NCBI GenBank assembly: GCA_964589365.1
Contig: CAZPTQ010000060.1
Location: 1 to 25,718, forward strand
Direction: 5' to 3'
Source: M3007 sp964589365
Lineage (GTDB): Bacteria > Bacteroidota > Bacteroidia > Chitinophagales > Saprospiraceae
DNA: 25,718 bases
Position numbers and translations under genes: made by a program. This document shows, in pieces, positions 6,878 through 14,786 of the stretch. The notes beneath the pieces are model-generated. The model ran no database searches and was not told the origin of the DNA. It worked only from the letters and a program-made list of their open reading frames with translations. Each line of letters starts with the position of its first letter. The first letter of the stretch is position 1.

Positions 6878-9191
6878 AACGGACCACCAACTTTTTTTCC
6901 ACCGTACCTTCTTCCGCACGAATACGCAGGGTGTACACACCGCTTGTCCAGCCGGACAAGTTCAAGGATGTGCTGCGGGTGCCAGAAGGCCGTATTTCGC
7001 GAATTTTTTGACCGAGGCTGTTTATCACTTCTATGGCCTCCACATGAAGATCGGAGGTGTAAAGTTCCATTACATCAGCGGCAGGGTTGGGGCTGAGCAG
7101 GATCTTGGAGCGGAGCATTTCTTCTTTTGTACCCGAAGTTTGGAGGGTTTTTATCCAAACGGTATCTTGTCCTGCAGGCACAGAAACATCAAATTTATTG
7201 CCGAATTTATCAATGGCTTTCAGCCCTCGGATGGGTACGACAAAGGGAACTGGTTTACTTTCTCCACGTTCAATAATGTCAATAATGATAATGTAATCAG
7301 TCACAAATGTAAGGTTGGCTACCCTGCCATATCCATTGACGGCTAAGCCATTTTTCCGGGTCATGCCAATGTCCAATTGAGCACGGGAGTGTACATCCTT
7401 GGAAAGCCAGAGCAGGTGGTTGGTAGAGCCAAAAAAGTCGTCGTCGTAATCCGAATCCGGGTTGTGATTCACATAATCGGGATAACGAAGGGCGAAGGCC
7501 AGCCCGTAAAGACCTAGTGCTGGCTGGCTGGGGCTGCCGACTTTTACCCAGGCTTTTATTTCTACAGGAGCGGGATTATTCGGGTCCACGACAATAGTAT
7601 CGGCTTCAAATTCCAGCCGCAACTGGGGCGAGCCTGGTAAAAAAGAAATCTCTGAGGTATCAATGGCTGCGTAGTGTTGCGTGATCACATCCGCATCAAA
7701 TTCATTCACCGATCCATTCCCATCGCAGTCCAAGTGCTTATAATTAATGGTTTCAGCCAAGGTTGCATCCCAATTCGGTGCGAATTGAGGACTCCAGGTA
7801 GTACTGGCCTCTGGTCGGGGTGCCCCCGTACTGTAATGCCCCACACCTAGATTGAGCAAGTCGTACACATTGGCGCGGTGGTCACGGTTTGCATCGCCAG
7901 GTAGTACATAATCGGTTGTGTTGGGCAGGGCCCCGATTACCATGCTCATGGCATCAGTCACTAGCAATTGAGTTACTGAAGAAATACAGCCATTGACGCC
8001 CCATACCGTCAGGTTGGTCCGGTAAATTCCAGCCGATGCGTAAGGGTGTAAAATGGTGTCCCAATTGGTGCCTTCCCAAAGCGGAGTGCCATCTCCAAAA
8101 TCCAATTGGATGGAGCTGTAATTACCAATACTCTGATTGCAGAACTGTGCAATGTAGCCCGCATCGGCGGAGCCACTGATTATTTTTGCCTGAAGGTTTG
8201 TATTACAGGAGCCCAAGACGGAACCACAATCCCCCGCCCACCATTGAGAAAGACCCTTTGACATTGCTTCGCATTCATTGGCATAAGTATTTCCGTCACA
8301 GCCACATACAGGGGCATACAATTGTGAAGGTCCTGGGCAAAGCGTGGTCACGTCAGCCAAGACGGGGTTGAGACAGGCCGATTCGGCCACCGTCATGCTT
8401 TGGCAACGGGTACCGCTGCAAAGGCTTCCATCAAATAGATTCCGTATCTGATAATTTGCGCACACCGTATAATCCCCATAACCCGGGAGCGGAGCGGAAA
8501 AAGCTTGCAATTCTGAAATGATTTGGCTCGATTTGTTCGTGTACCATTGTACGGCCTCCAAAACCAGGTCTGCATCATTTGAGATTCGGAATATTTTTCC
8601 CTGCAATTCTGTACCTACTGCGGTTACCTGAATATCATATCCGCACCAATCATAGTCCTGGTTGCTGGCTTCAACGGTGGCACATTCTTGAATGGAACAA
8701 CCAAAGCCGTCGGTGACAGTTAGACAAACAACATAGTTTCCTTCTGTCGAGAAAACATGGTTTACATTTTCTCCACCTTCCGTTTGTCCGTCCCCAAAAT
8801 CCCAATGACAGGTTTGTGTTGTGGGGTCGTAAATATTGGCCACGAATTTGTAGCCGAGCAATTGCTGTGGATTGGGAATTCGAACAAATTGGGCTTTACA
8901 GGGCAACTTGTCTGAAACGCAAGTAAGTGCAACCACCGAGAACCCACCTGACTGGCATCCCGAAGGCAGCGCTGTAGACTCGGCATTAAACATAAATATC
9001 TGCCCTCCAGAAAGATCATCTGCGCCAGTTACTGCACGGAGGGTCTGGCCGTTGTCCAGATCAATGATCTTGGCCCCACAACCGGGAGTAACACCTGCTA
9101 CCCGACCTACTCGGTCGCATTGAGCCACCAAATGGCCGGAGAAAAGGGTTGCCGCAAGCAGCGCCAACAGAAAGTAGAAATGCTTTTGCAT
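6876..9191 (-). CDS. Secreted T9SS protein with PKD, Kazal-like, dockerin-like and cohesin-like domains
   Basis: A 771-residue exported protein of unknown role. Reading in order: signal peptide (1-23, ending LVAQ); PKD domain (about 116-172, CHWDFGDG...YVVCLTVTDGFGC); a Kazal-like cysteine module (273-322, CPGPSQLYAPVCGCDGNTY); a second PKD-like domain (about 350-412, LDFGDGTP); a dockerin-like pair of calcium loops (431-450 GDANRDHRANVYDLL; 487-506 LDCDGNGSVNEFDADVI); a cohesin-like beta domain (about 523-670); and a C-terminal T9SS type A sorting domain (696-771, LSPNPAADVMEL...SGVYTLRI). It is therefore likely exported by the type IX system and cell-surface or released. The domain names are from motif recognition, not from a search; the cohesin-like call is the weakest. 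Confidence 0.85.
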   Translation of the reverse strand: MQKHFYFLLALLAATLFSGHLVAQCDRVGRVAGVTPGCGAKIIDLDNGQTLRAVTGADDLSGGQIFMFNAESTALPSGCQSGGFSVVALTCVSDKLPCKAQFVRIPNPQQLLGYKFVANIYDPTTQTCHWDFGDGQTEGGENVNHVFSTEGNYVVCLTVTDGFGCSIQECATVEASNQDYDWCGYDIQVTAVGTELQGKIFRISNDADLVLEAVQWYTNKSSQIISELQAFSAPLPGYGDYTVCANYQIRNLFDGSLCSGTRCQSMTVAESACLNPVLADVTTLCPGPSQLYAPVCGCDGNTYANECEAMSKGLSQWWAGDCGSVLGSCNTNLQAKIISGSADAGYIAQFCNQSIGNYSSIQLDFGDGTPLWEGTNWDTILHPYASAGIYRTNLTVWGVNGCISSVTQLLVTDAMSMVIGALPNTTDYVLPGDANRDHRANVYDLLNLGVGHYSTGAPRPEASTTWSPQFAPNWDATLAETINYKHLDCDGNGSVNEFDADVITQHYAAIDTSEISFLPGSPQLRLEFEADTIVVDPNNPAPVEIKAWVKVGSPSQPALGLYGLAFALRYPDYVNHNPDSDYDDDFFGSTNHLLWLSKDVHSRAQLDIGMTRKNGLAVNGYGRVANLTFVTDYIIIIDIIERGESKPVPFVVPIRGLKAIDKFGNKFDVSVPAGQDTVWIKTLQTSGTKEEMLRSKILLSPNPAADVMELYTSDLHVEAIEVINSLGQKIREIRPSGTRSTSLNLSGWTSGVYTLRIRAEEGTVEKKLVVR

Positions 9192-9276
9192 CTGCTTACA
9201 AGTTTGAGAATGTTCATCAAGACGGATTATTTCGGTATCAAGTTGGGGCGGTTTTGCTGGGCAGATTTTTACTTTA

Positions 9277-9308
9277 CAAAGGTTATGTATTTTTTGTTTT
9301 GGAACAAA
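9277..9308 (-). promoter_or_regulatory. Candidate promoter of the secreted T9SS protein gene
   Basis: On the minus strand: CTTTG, 20 bases, then AACCTTTG, one base off the TAnnTTTG -7 consensus with correct spacing to the -33 TTTG. It predicts a leader of about 80 bases before the ATG at 9191. Confidence 0.35.
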
Positions 9309-9442
9309 GACAATTTTCCGAACTTGCCGGTAAATTTTTCTTTAAAAGTTTATTACAAAAAATTGATCTTCAATAATTTATGCAGCCAAATCCATTTGTG
9401 AAAAATTTCGCATTTAGTTGCTATTCAGCAGCGGGACTTAGC

Positions 9443-9565
9443 GTGGAACAAGGATTTCACGGATTGAGCACAGATGTTTTCGTTTTTATACCTGACGGAA
9501 ATTGGTTTGTGAATTGTTTTTTCAGAAAAAAAATCCGTGTCTAATCCGTGAAATCCGTGTTCCAC
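9443..9565. repeat. Imperfect 33-base inverted repeat (GGATTTCACGGATT family) in a 397-base gene-free gap
   Basis: Between the divergent genes starting at 9191 and 9589 there is no credible coding frame. The right half holds arms at 9443-9475 and 9533-9565, matching in 28 of 33 positions as reverse complements, around an AT-rich 57-base centre. Each arm contains two or three CACGGATT-like units. From memory such 'atccgtgaaatccgtg' phrases recur between genes in Bacteroidota. The rest of the gap is AT-rich and, apart from the promoter at 9277-9308, shows nothing I can name. The right arm ends 23 bases before the plus-strand gene, so it lies in or near its leader. Confidence 0.8.
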
Positions 9566-9588
9566 TCACACATTGATCATCAAGCAAA

Positions 9589-11022
9589 ATGTTCAGCGAA
9601 AAACTCCTTTCCATCCTTCAAACCCTGTCGAAAGTTGAGCGCAATCGCTTTCGGAAATACCTGCTTTCGCCTTACCTGAACGAGCAGCCCGACCTGCTCC
9701 TGCTCTTCGAGGCTTCGGACAAGGCACTTCGCGACGGAACATTTACACAACTCGAAAGGCAACAAATCTGGCAAAAACTGTACCCGAACAAGCCATACAA
9801 CGATGCCCATTTGCGCCGCCTTTCTTCCGACCTGACTCAAATGACCTTGCGCTTCCTTTCTGATGAGGCTCGAAGTCAAAACCCGATTGCTGAGGCACTC
9901 GATTTGCAACGACTTTTGGAAAAACCTGAGATTAAGAAGCACCTTGCAGGAGTAGAAAGGAACATCAGCCGCTTGCTCGACGAATCATTAGGAGAGTCTC
10001 CAGAGTATTATCTCGCCCGCTTCCAAATGCATCACAACGTTTTTACACGTGCAGCAAAAACCATTGTTACGTCTGGCTATGCTGAAAAATTGTGGTCAGC
10101 AGATGTGCATTTAGAGTATTTTTATTTGACACAAAAACTGAAGTATTACGCCAGTTGGCTGCTTTATAACCGCTCCCGAACAACTGAAAAAGAGATTATT
10201 CTTCCCCTGGGGCTTTTGGAAAGGCTTGATAAAGAGCCATTTAATGAGACTCCATTATTAGCAGTTTATCGAAACGTTATTGAAAGCCTGACAAAACCAG
10301 AGGAGGAACAGCATTTCAAAAACTTGTTAGAAAGTATCGAGACTCATGGCAATGGGTTATCAAAAAGCGATCTTCGCGAATGCTACCAAATTGCTCAAAA
10401 TTACTGTGCAATCAAAATCAATCAAGGTAAGCGAGAATATTACCGGGAGGCTTTCGAGGTTTTTAAAAAAATCATTCAAAAAGGAGTTCTTTTAGAAGGG
10501 GGAAACCTCTCAGAGGGCATTTTCAAAAATATTGTCACAGCAGGGTTGGGCGTAGGGGAATTTTCTTGGACTGAAAATTTTATTCAAGATTATGCCACTC
10601 TTTTACCCTCGGATATTCGAGAAAATGCCCGCACATTTAATCTTGCCTCTCTCCATTTCCACCAAAAAAAATATCAACAGGTAATAGGCTTGATTCGTGA
10701 CGTGGAATACAGCGATGTTGTATACACCTTGAGCGCCAAGCAACTGCTGGTACGTACCTATTTTGAATTGGGGGAAATACTCGCATTAGATTCCCTGATT
10801 GATAGTTTCAAAATCTTTTTGCGGCGGAACAAATTGATTTCCAAAAGCCAAAAAAGAGAATATCTAAACTTCTTAAACTTTGTAAAAAACCTTACTATCC
10901 TAAGCGCTGCCGACAATCGAAAAATAGCCAAACTACGAGCGAGGATTGAAACCGCTTCGTCCATTACTCCGAAAAAATGGCTACTCGAAAAAATTGATGC
11001 CTTGAGTAAAACCCGCCGATAA
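9589..11022 (+). CDS. Uncharacterised helical-repeat protein
   Basis: A 477-residue protein, almost wholly helical, with no signal peptide, TM segment or catalytic motif. The N-terminus (LLSILQTLSKVERNRFRKYLLSPYLN...) is a conserved-looking opening that I associate with a family of large hypothetical proteins found in several copies in Saprospiria genomes. The rest suggests TPR- or HEAT-like helical hairpins (for example around 235-420), so a protein-interaction scaffold is plausible but not shown. It is the first gene on the plus strand after the divergent gap; its leader contains the inverted repeat. The PagL-like gene follows 64 bases later on the same strand. Confidence 0.75.
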   Translation: MFSEKLLSILQTLSKVERNRFRKYLLSPYLNEQPDLLLLFEASDKALRDGTFTQLERQQIWQKLYPNKPYNDAHLRRLSSDLTQMTLRFLSDEARSQNPIAEALDLQRLLEKPEIKKHLAGVERNISRLLDESLGESPEYYLARFQMHHNVFTRAAKTIVTSGYAEKLWSADVHLEYFYLTQKLKYYASWLLYNRSRTTEKEIILPLGLLERLDKEPFNETPLLAVYRNVIESLTKPEEEQHFKNLLESIETHGNGLSKSDLRECYQIAQNYCAIKINQGKREYYREAFEVFKKIIQKGVLLEGGNLSEGIFKNIVTAGLGVGEFSWTENFIQDYATLLPSDIRENARTFNLASLHFHQKKYQQVIGLIRDVEYSDVVYTLSAKQLLVRTYFELGEILALDSLIDSFKIFLRRNKLISKSQKREYLNFLNFVKNLTILSAADNRKIAKLRARIETASSITPKKWLLEKIDALSKTRR

Positions 11023-11086
11023 CTAAAAGGCTGGTTAAGAATAGTGGAAGCATTCTTTTGAACAATGAAAAAACTTACAAAAGCGA

Positions 11087-12274
11087 ATGAACACTTCAAA
11101 AGCGGCTTGCGATAGACCTTTTTCAATAATCTTAAGCATCGCACTGCGAAAGCCCAAAATCGCCTCGCGCAGCACTTGTATCCTATTGCTTGCATTTTGG
11201 GCCACCACCCTCCCCGCCCAAAAAATATCCCTCGATGCCGCACTCTATCAAGGCTCGGTATGGAGGCATACGCCCAAATTAAGCACTCAATCCGGCGAAG
11301 GCATTGGTGGCCAGGAGCTTGGATTGCGCATCCACACCACAGGTCGCCGCGACTGGCAAGCATGGCAGCACTACCCCGCGTTTGGCCTCTCCCTTGGGCA
11401 CTTTCGCCTCGGCGAAGGCTCGCATGGCCACGCCTTTAGCGTGCTTCCGCATTTGAGCATTCCTTTGATACGGGCAGGCAGATGGGCAGCTCATTTCCGC
11501 ATTGGTACTGGGCTGGCTTGGGTGACGCGACCCTACGACTGGTTCGACAACGCCGGCCAAAACGCTATCGGTTCGCATTGGAACAACATAACCCAATTCC
11601 GTCTTGGCGCCGAGTTTAGCGCTGCTCCACACTTGTGGTTCAGCGCAGGTGGTAGCATGACCCATTTTTCTAACGGTGGCTCAGCATTGCCCAATTTTGG
11701 CGTGAACGTTTTTTCCGGCTGGGCGGGCGCGGCCTGGTTTTTTCAGCCTTTGAAAAAAGAAGATTTCCAACCCGCGAAAACCAGCAAGCACGAAATGAGG
11801 CGGCGTTTTGGCGGACAATGCCAAGGAGGACTCGCGTTGTTGGAAATAGCCTCTTTTGACGGGCCTAAACACGCTGTTTGGATTGCTTCGGCGGCCGGAT
11901 ATTTCCAAATAAGTCGCATAAATCGGGCACTTATAGGCGTGGACTACGAATCCAATAGAGCCATTTATGAGTGGGGCCTGCACTCAACACGCTTCAGCGA
12001 TGAAGCGGCAGCAAAGCAGGGTTCAACACGATTAGCGGTATTTGCAGCAGAGGAATTTTTATTCGGCGATATCAGCATTGTGCTTCAGGCAGGAAAGTAC
12101 CTGGGCAAAAACATCAACCAATATGTGCCAAAATCGAGTTATGCCAAACTTTCTGCCAGGTATTATTTCCCGGATCTTTGGGACAATGACTTGCGGCCTT
12201 TTGCGGGCATTTCCATCAAAGCGCACAAGTTTACGGCAGAGTATATTTCGGGAAATGTGGGAGTGTCTTTTTGA
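11087..12274 (+). CDS. PagL-like acyloxyacyl hydrolase (lipid A 3-O-deacylase family), outer membrane
   Basis: Likely an outer-membrane beta-barrel esterase that removes an acyl chain from lipid A. The key motif MTHFSNGGSALPNFGVN (191-207) contains the His-x-Ser pair (His193, Ser195) typical of PagL, followed by the conserved Pro-Asn-x-Gly-x-Asn. The protein has alternating beta-strand pattern to the end and finishes with an aromatic residue (VGVSF), as barrels do. At 395 residues it is much longer than Pseudomonas PagL because of a second barrel-like half, as in other Bacteroidota members. The N-terminus is odd: the signal-like stretch (STCILLLAFWATTLPAQ) is preceded by about 28 polar residues, so the true start may be a later non-ATG codon. 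A 16-codon frame begins 23 bases upstream and overlaps it. Confidence 0.75.
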   Translation: MNTSKAACDRPFSIILSIALRKPKIASRSTCILLLAFWATTLPAQKISLDAALYQGSVWRHTPKLSTQSGEGIGGQELGLRIHTTGRRDWQAWQHYPAFGLSLGHFRLGEGSHGHAFSVLPHLSIPLIRAGRWAAHFRIGTGLAWVTRPYDWFDNAGQNAIGSHWNNITQFRLGAEFSAAPHLWFSAGGSMTHFSNGGSALPNFGVNVFSGWAGAAWFFQPLKKEDFQPAKTSKHEMRRRFGGQCQGGLALLEIASFDGPKHAVWIASAAGYFQISRINRALIGVDYESNRAIYEWGLHSTRFSDEAAAKQGSTRLAVFAAEEFLFGDISIVLQAGKYLGKNINQYVPKSSYAKLSARYYFPDLWDNDLRPFAGISIKAHKFTAEYISGNVGVSF

Positions 12275-12283
12275 ACCGGTGCG

Positions 12284-12316
12284 AGACTTTCCAAGTTTTT
12301 AAAACTTGGAAAGTCT
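12284..12316. terminator. Perfect palindrome between convergent genes (probable bidirectional terminator)
   Basis: AGACTTTCCAAG and CTTGGAAAGTCT flank a TTTTTAAAA centre, so 16 bases on each side of one central T are perfectly complementary. It sits between the stop of the plus-strand PagL-like gene (12274) and the stop of minus-strand rlmN (12332), the right place for a shared terminator. The T-runs are inside the loop rather than after the stem, so termination efficiency is uncertain. Confidence 0.55.
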
Positions 12317-12331
12317 GTGCTTGAAGATCAC

Positions 12332-13387
12332 TCACTTGTTAGCCAACTGCCCACAAGCTGCGTCAATGTCCTTACCCCGGCTACGGCGCACAGTGACGGT
12401 CACGTCTTCTTTGACGAGGTAGGCTGCAAAAGCATTCAAGCGATTTTCATCTGATTTTACAAAAGACAGTCCTTCAATAGGGTTGTATTCGATGATATTC
12501 ACTCGAACCGGAAATTTGCGGCGGCAGAGTTGGACCAATTTCGCGGCATCCTCCAACGAGTCGTTGAAGCCGTCAAAAGCGATGTATTCGTAAGAAATGC
12601 GGCCTTTTGTTTTCCAGTAAAAATATTCGAGGCTTTCCATGAGCGCAGCGAGATTGTTCGATTCATTGATCGGCATGATCTCGTTGCGCTTGGTGTCGTC
12701 GGCTGCGTGAAGGCTGAGCGCCAAGTTACTACGGTAGCCATCATCGGCCATTTTGCGGATCATCTTTGCGATGCCTGCCGTGCTTACGGTAATGCGCCGG
12801 GCACCCATGCCCAATCCGCCTGGAGCAGGTGCCGTGATTCGCTCAATACTTTCCATGGTGCCGGAATAAGTCAGCAGTGGCTCGCCCATACCCATGTACA
12901 CGACGTTGGTAAGTGGTTTGCCAAAACTTTCGAGGCTTTGGCGGTTCACGCCTACCACCTGGTCAAAAATCTCAGCGGCACTGAGGTTGCGCTTCCGACC
13001 CATTTGCCCTGTGGCGCAAAACGCGCAAGTGAGGCTGCAACCAACTTGTGTGCTCACGCAAACCGTGAAGCGGTCATCATCGGGAACAGGTATCAGCACA
13101 CTTTCAATGCGATGGCCGTCGTGAGTGAGCCAGCGCGATTTGATGGTGCCATCAGCACTGTGCTGGGTTTTGTCTTCCAGAAGGGCATGGAAAGTGAATT
13201 GCTCGGCAAGTTTGGCGCGCAGGGCTTTAGGTATGTTGGTCATCGCCTCCCAATCCCTTGCACCTTTGACCCAGAGCCATTCGTACACTTGTTTGGCGCG
13301 AAAGCGCGGCTCTCCCCAGGAAGCGAAAAGCGCTTCGAGATTGGGGAGGGAAATGGACCGGATGTCTGATTTTGTTTCGATTGACAT
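12332..13387 (-). CDS. rlmN: 23S rRNA (A2503-C2) / tRNA (A37-C2) methyltransferase
   Basis: Radical-SAM enzyme that methylates C2 of A2503 in 23S rRNA, and of A37 in some tRNAs, through a methyl-cysteine relay. The 351-residue protein has an N-terminal RNA-binding helical domain (about 1-90) and the [4Fe-4S] motif CSLTCAFC (Cys117, Cys121, Cys124). It also has GMGEPLL for SAM binding and the catalytic C-terminal Cys345 in DAACGQ. All required residues are present and length is normal. It sits just downstream of the decayed restriction gene on the same strand (19 bases), and converges on the PagL-like gene. Confidence 0.96.
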   Translation of the reverse strand: MSIETKSDIRSISLPNLEALFASWGEPRFRAKQVYEWLWVKGARDWEAMTNIPKALRAKLAEQFTFHALLEDKTQHSADGTIKSRWLTHDGHRIESVLIPVPDDDRFTVCVSTQVGCSLTCAFCATGQMGRKRNLSAAEIFDQVVGVNRQSLESFGKPLTNVVYMGMGEPLLTYSGTMESIERITAPAPGGLGMGARRITVSTAGIAKMIRKMADDGYRSNLALSLHAADDTKRNEIMPINESNNLAALMESLEYFYWKTKGRISYEYIAFDGFNDSLEDAAKLVQLCRRKFPVRVNIIEYNPIEGLSFVKSDENRLNAFAAYLVKEDVTVTVRRSRGKDIDAACGQLANK

Positions 13388-13406
13388 AGGTTAAATATAT
13401 TTTTTG

Positions 13407-13836
13407 TCAATCGCTTTCGGCTTGTCGGCGAAGAGCCAAAAATGCTTCTTTCAAAGGCTGTCCAACCGAACTATTGGGTTCGTTTAATACCAATGTTTGA
13501 TAAGCATCTAAGAACTGAGCGCGATAACGATGGAAAAAATGGAGGAAGTGTCGAACAAAACCGAGGCAGTCTAAAATGGCAACTTCTATCCCATATTCTT
13601 CATATACCAACTTTGCAAAATCCGAGACCGACACCTCTATAAGATCTGTTGTGATAAAAATGTAGTTGTCAATCGTAAGTCCCGAGTTGGATATTTTGTT
13701 GAGCGCTAGTTGAATATCATGAGCAGTAACACGCTTATTCTACATTCCCAATGATTTCCACATCAGCAACAAAAGGAGTGGTAAGGCTCTGCTCTGCCTC
13801 TGAAAAATATTTTTCGAGCAGTTCGCTTGGTTTCAT
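13407..13836 (-). pseudogene. Internally deleted type II restriction endonuclease (SacI-like family, tentative)
   Basis: The ATG at 13834-13836 overlaps the methyltransferase stop (ATGA). It encodes 33 residues (MKPSELLEKYFSEAEQ...IIGNVE) and hits TAA at 13735-13737. One base out of frame, an open stretch from 13736 to the TGA at 13407-13409 encodes 109 residues: KRVTAHDIQLALNKI, NYIFITTDLI, IEVAILDCLGFVRHFL, QPLKEAFLALRRQAES. From memory, these two blocks match the extreme N- and C-termini of one restriction endonuclease family, whose members are a few hundred residues longer. If so, the middle, including the PD-(D/E)xK-type metal site normally just before the KRVT block, has been lost by an internal deletion that also shifted the frame. 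The gene should be dead as a nuclease. The family name is unverified; the pairing with an N6-adenine methyltransferase supports a restriction origin. Confidence 0.75.
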
Positions 13837-14759
13837 CCGAACAAAGTCTGGTGGTTCTTCTGGTGTGCTGTGATTTCCTGAAGGTCGTAATTCACCCACA
13901 ATACTTCCTGGCGCTTGTCTTTGGTGGAATGGATGGTTTTTTCTTGGCTGAAATACTTTTGCCAACGACTTGATGGATAAAGATCATTCATCAAGTCGCA
14001 GTCATAGTTGGAAATAGCAACCATCCCATCTACTTTATTCAACGTTTTCGATAGTGCTACATGATCAATATCTTGCATTTCAAAACCATAAGAACTGGTA
14101 TCTCCTCGGGTTTCATGAATGTAGGGCGGGTCACAACAGAATAGTGTTTCAGGGCTATCATAAATTTCAATGGCTTCAATTGCAGGGCGATTTTCAATTT
14201 GGACGCGCAGTAGTCTGTCTGCAATAAATTCAAGGTTTTCAATGCCACCCAACCATCGGCTGACCACTCCACTCATACCTGAACGGCTCGTGTTTTTACA
14301 ATTTGCCCATCGCCCCAAAGACGCCTTTTGAGCCAGCCCCGTACGCACCTGCCGTGCCCTTACGAAAAAACGGCGCGCACGCTCCAATTCACGTAGAGAA
14401 GGATCAATTTCACAAGATAATGCAAATTCCTCCCTTGAAAAAGGGGTAAATGAAATGGCTTCTATGAGGTCATTTTTTTGCTGTCTCAATACCCTGAAAA
14501 AGTTGACCACTTCTCCATCCAAGTCGTTGTAAGTCTCTACTGGCGAGGGTGCTCGATTGAGCAAAACAGCCCCAGATCCTGCAAAGGGCTCACAATAATG
14601 GTTGCATTTAGGGAGGAAAGGAAGAAGCCAGTCGAGATGAGAAAACTTGCCTCCGTACCATCCGAAGGCAATCAATTTCTTGGGTTGCGTCAATTTTGAA
14701 ATAGAAGAGGGAGATTTTTTACGCTTGACCTCCTCTTCTGCAAATATTTCAAGTTCCAT
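13833..14759 (-). CDS. DNA adenine-N6 methyltransferase (D12/Dam class), now without a working restriction partner
   Basis: Transfers a methyl group from SAM to adenine N6 in a specific DNA site. The 308-residue protein shows class alpha order: WYGGK (34-38, motif X), PFAGSG (58-63, SAM-binding motif I), a target-recognition region (about 110-195), then the catalytic CCDPPY (DPPY 210-213, motif IV). Length is near that of Dam-class enzymes, with a charged N-terminal extension of about 27 residues. All motifs are intact, so it is probably active; the recognition sequence cannot be read from the protein. Its stop overlaps the start of the endonuclease remnant by ATGA, the arrangement of a translationally coupled restriction-modification pair. 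It lies 27 bases downstream of the vWA protein gene on the same strand. Confidence 0.92.
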   Translation of the reverse strand: MELEIFAEEEVKRKKSPSSISKLTQPKKLIAFGWYGGKFSHLDWLLPFLPKCNHYCEPFAGSGAVLLNRAPSPVETYNDLDGEVVNFFRVLRQQKNDLIEAISFTPFSREEFALSCEIDPSLRELERARRFFVRARQVRTGLAQKASLGRWANCKNTSRSGMSGVVSRWLGGIENLEFIADRLLRVQIENRPAIEAIEIYDSPETLFCCDPPYIHETRGDTSSYGFEMQDIDHVALSKTLNKVDGMVAISNYDCDLMNDLYPSSRWQKYFSQEKTIHSTKDKRQEVLWVNYDLQEITAHQKNHQTLFG

Positions 14760-14786
14760 TGGATAAATTTTGAAAGCACAAGGTAC

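Noticed and set aside
10758..11363. 201-codon minus-strand frame across the end of the 477-residue gene and the start of the PagL-like gene
   Set aside because: It spans two better-supported genes and the spacer and has no family-like sequence.
12530..13369. 279-codon open frame on the plus strand opposite rlmN
   Set aside because: It is the mirror of a fully conserved rlmN gene, and the translated sequence has no recognisable domain. It reflects codon bias on the opposite strand.
13407..14759. Larger defence island or prophage around the methyltransferase
   Set aside because: No integrase, transposase, toxin-antitoxin or phage genes flank it; rlmN and the vWA membrane protein are ordinary chromosomal neighbours.
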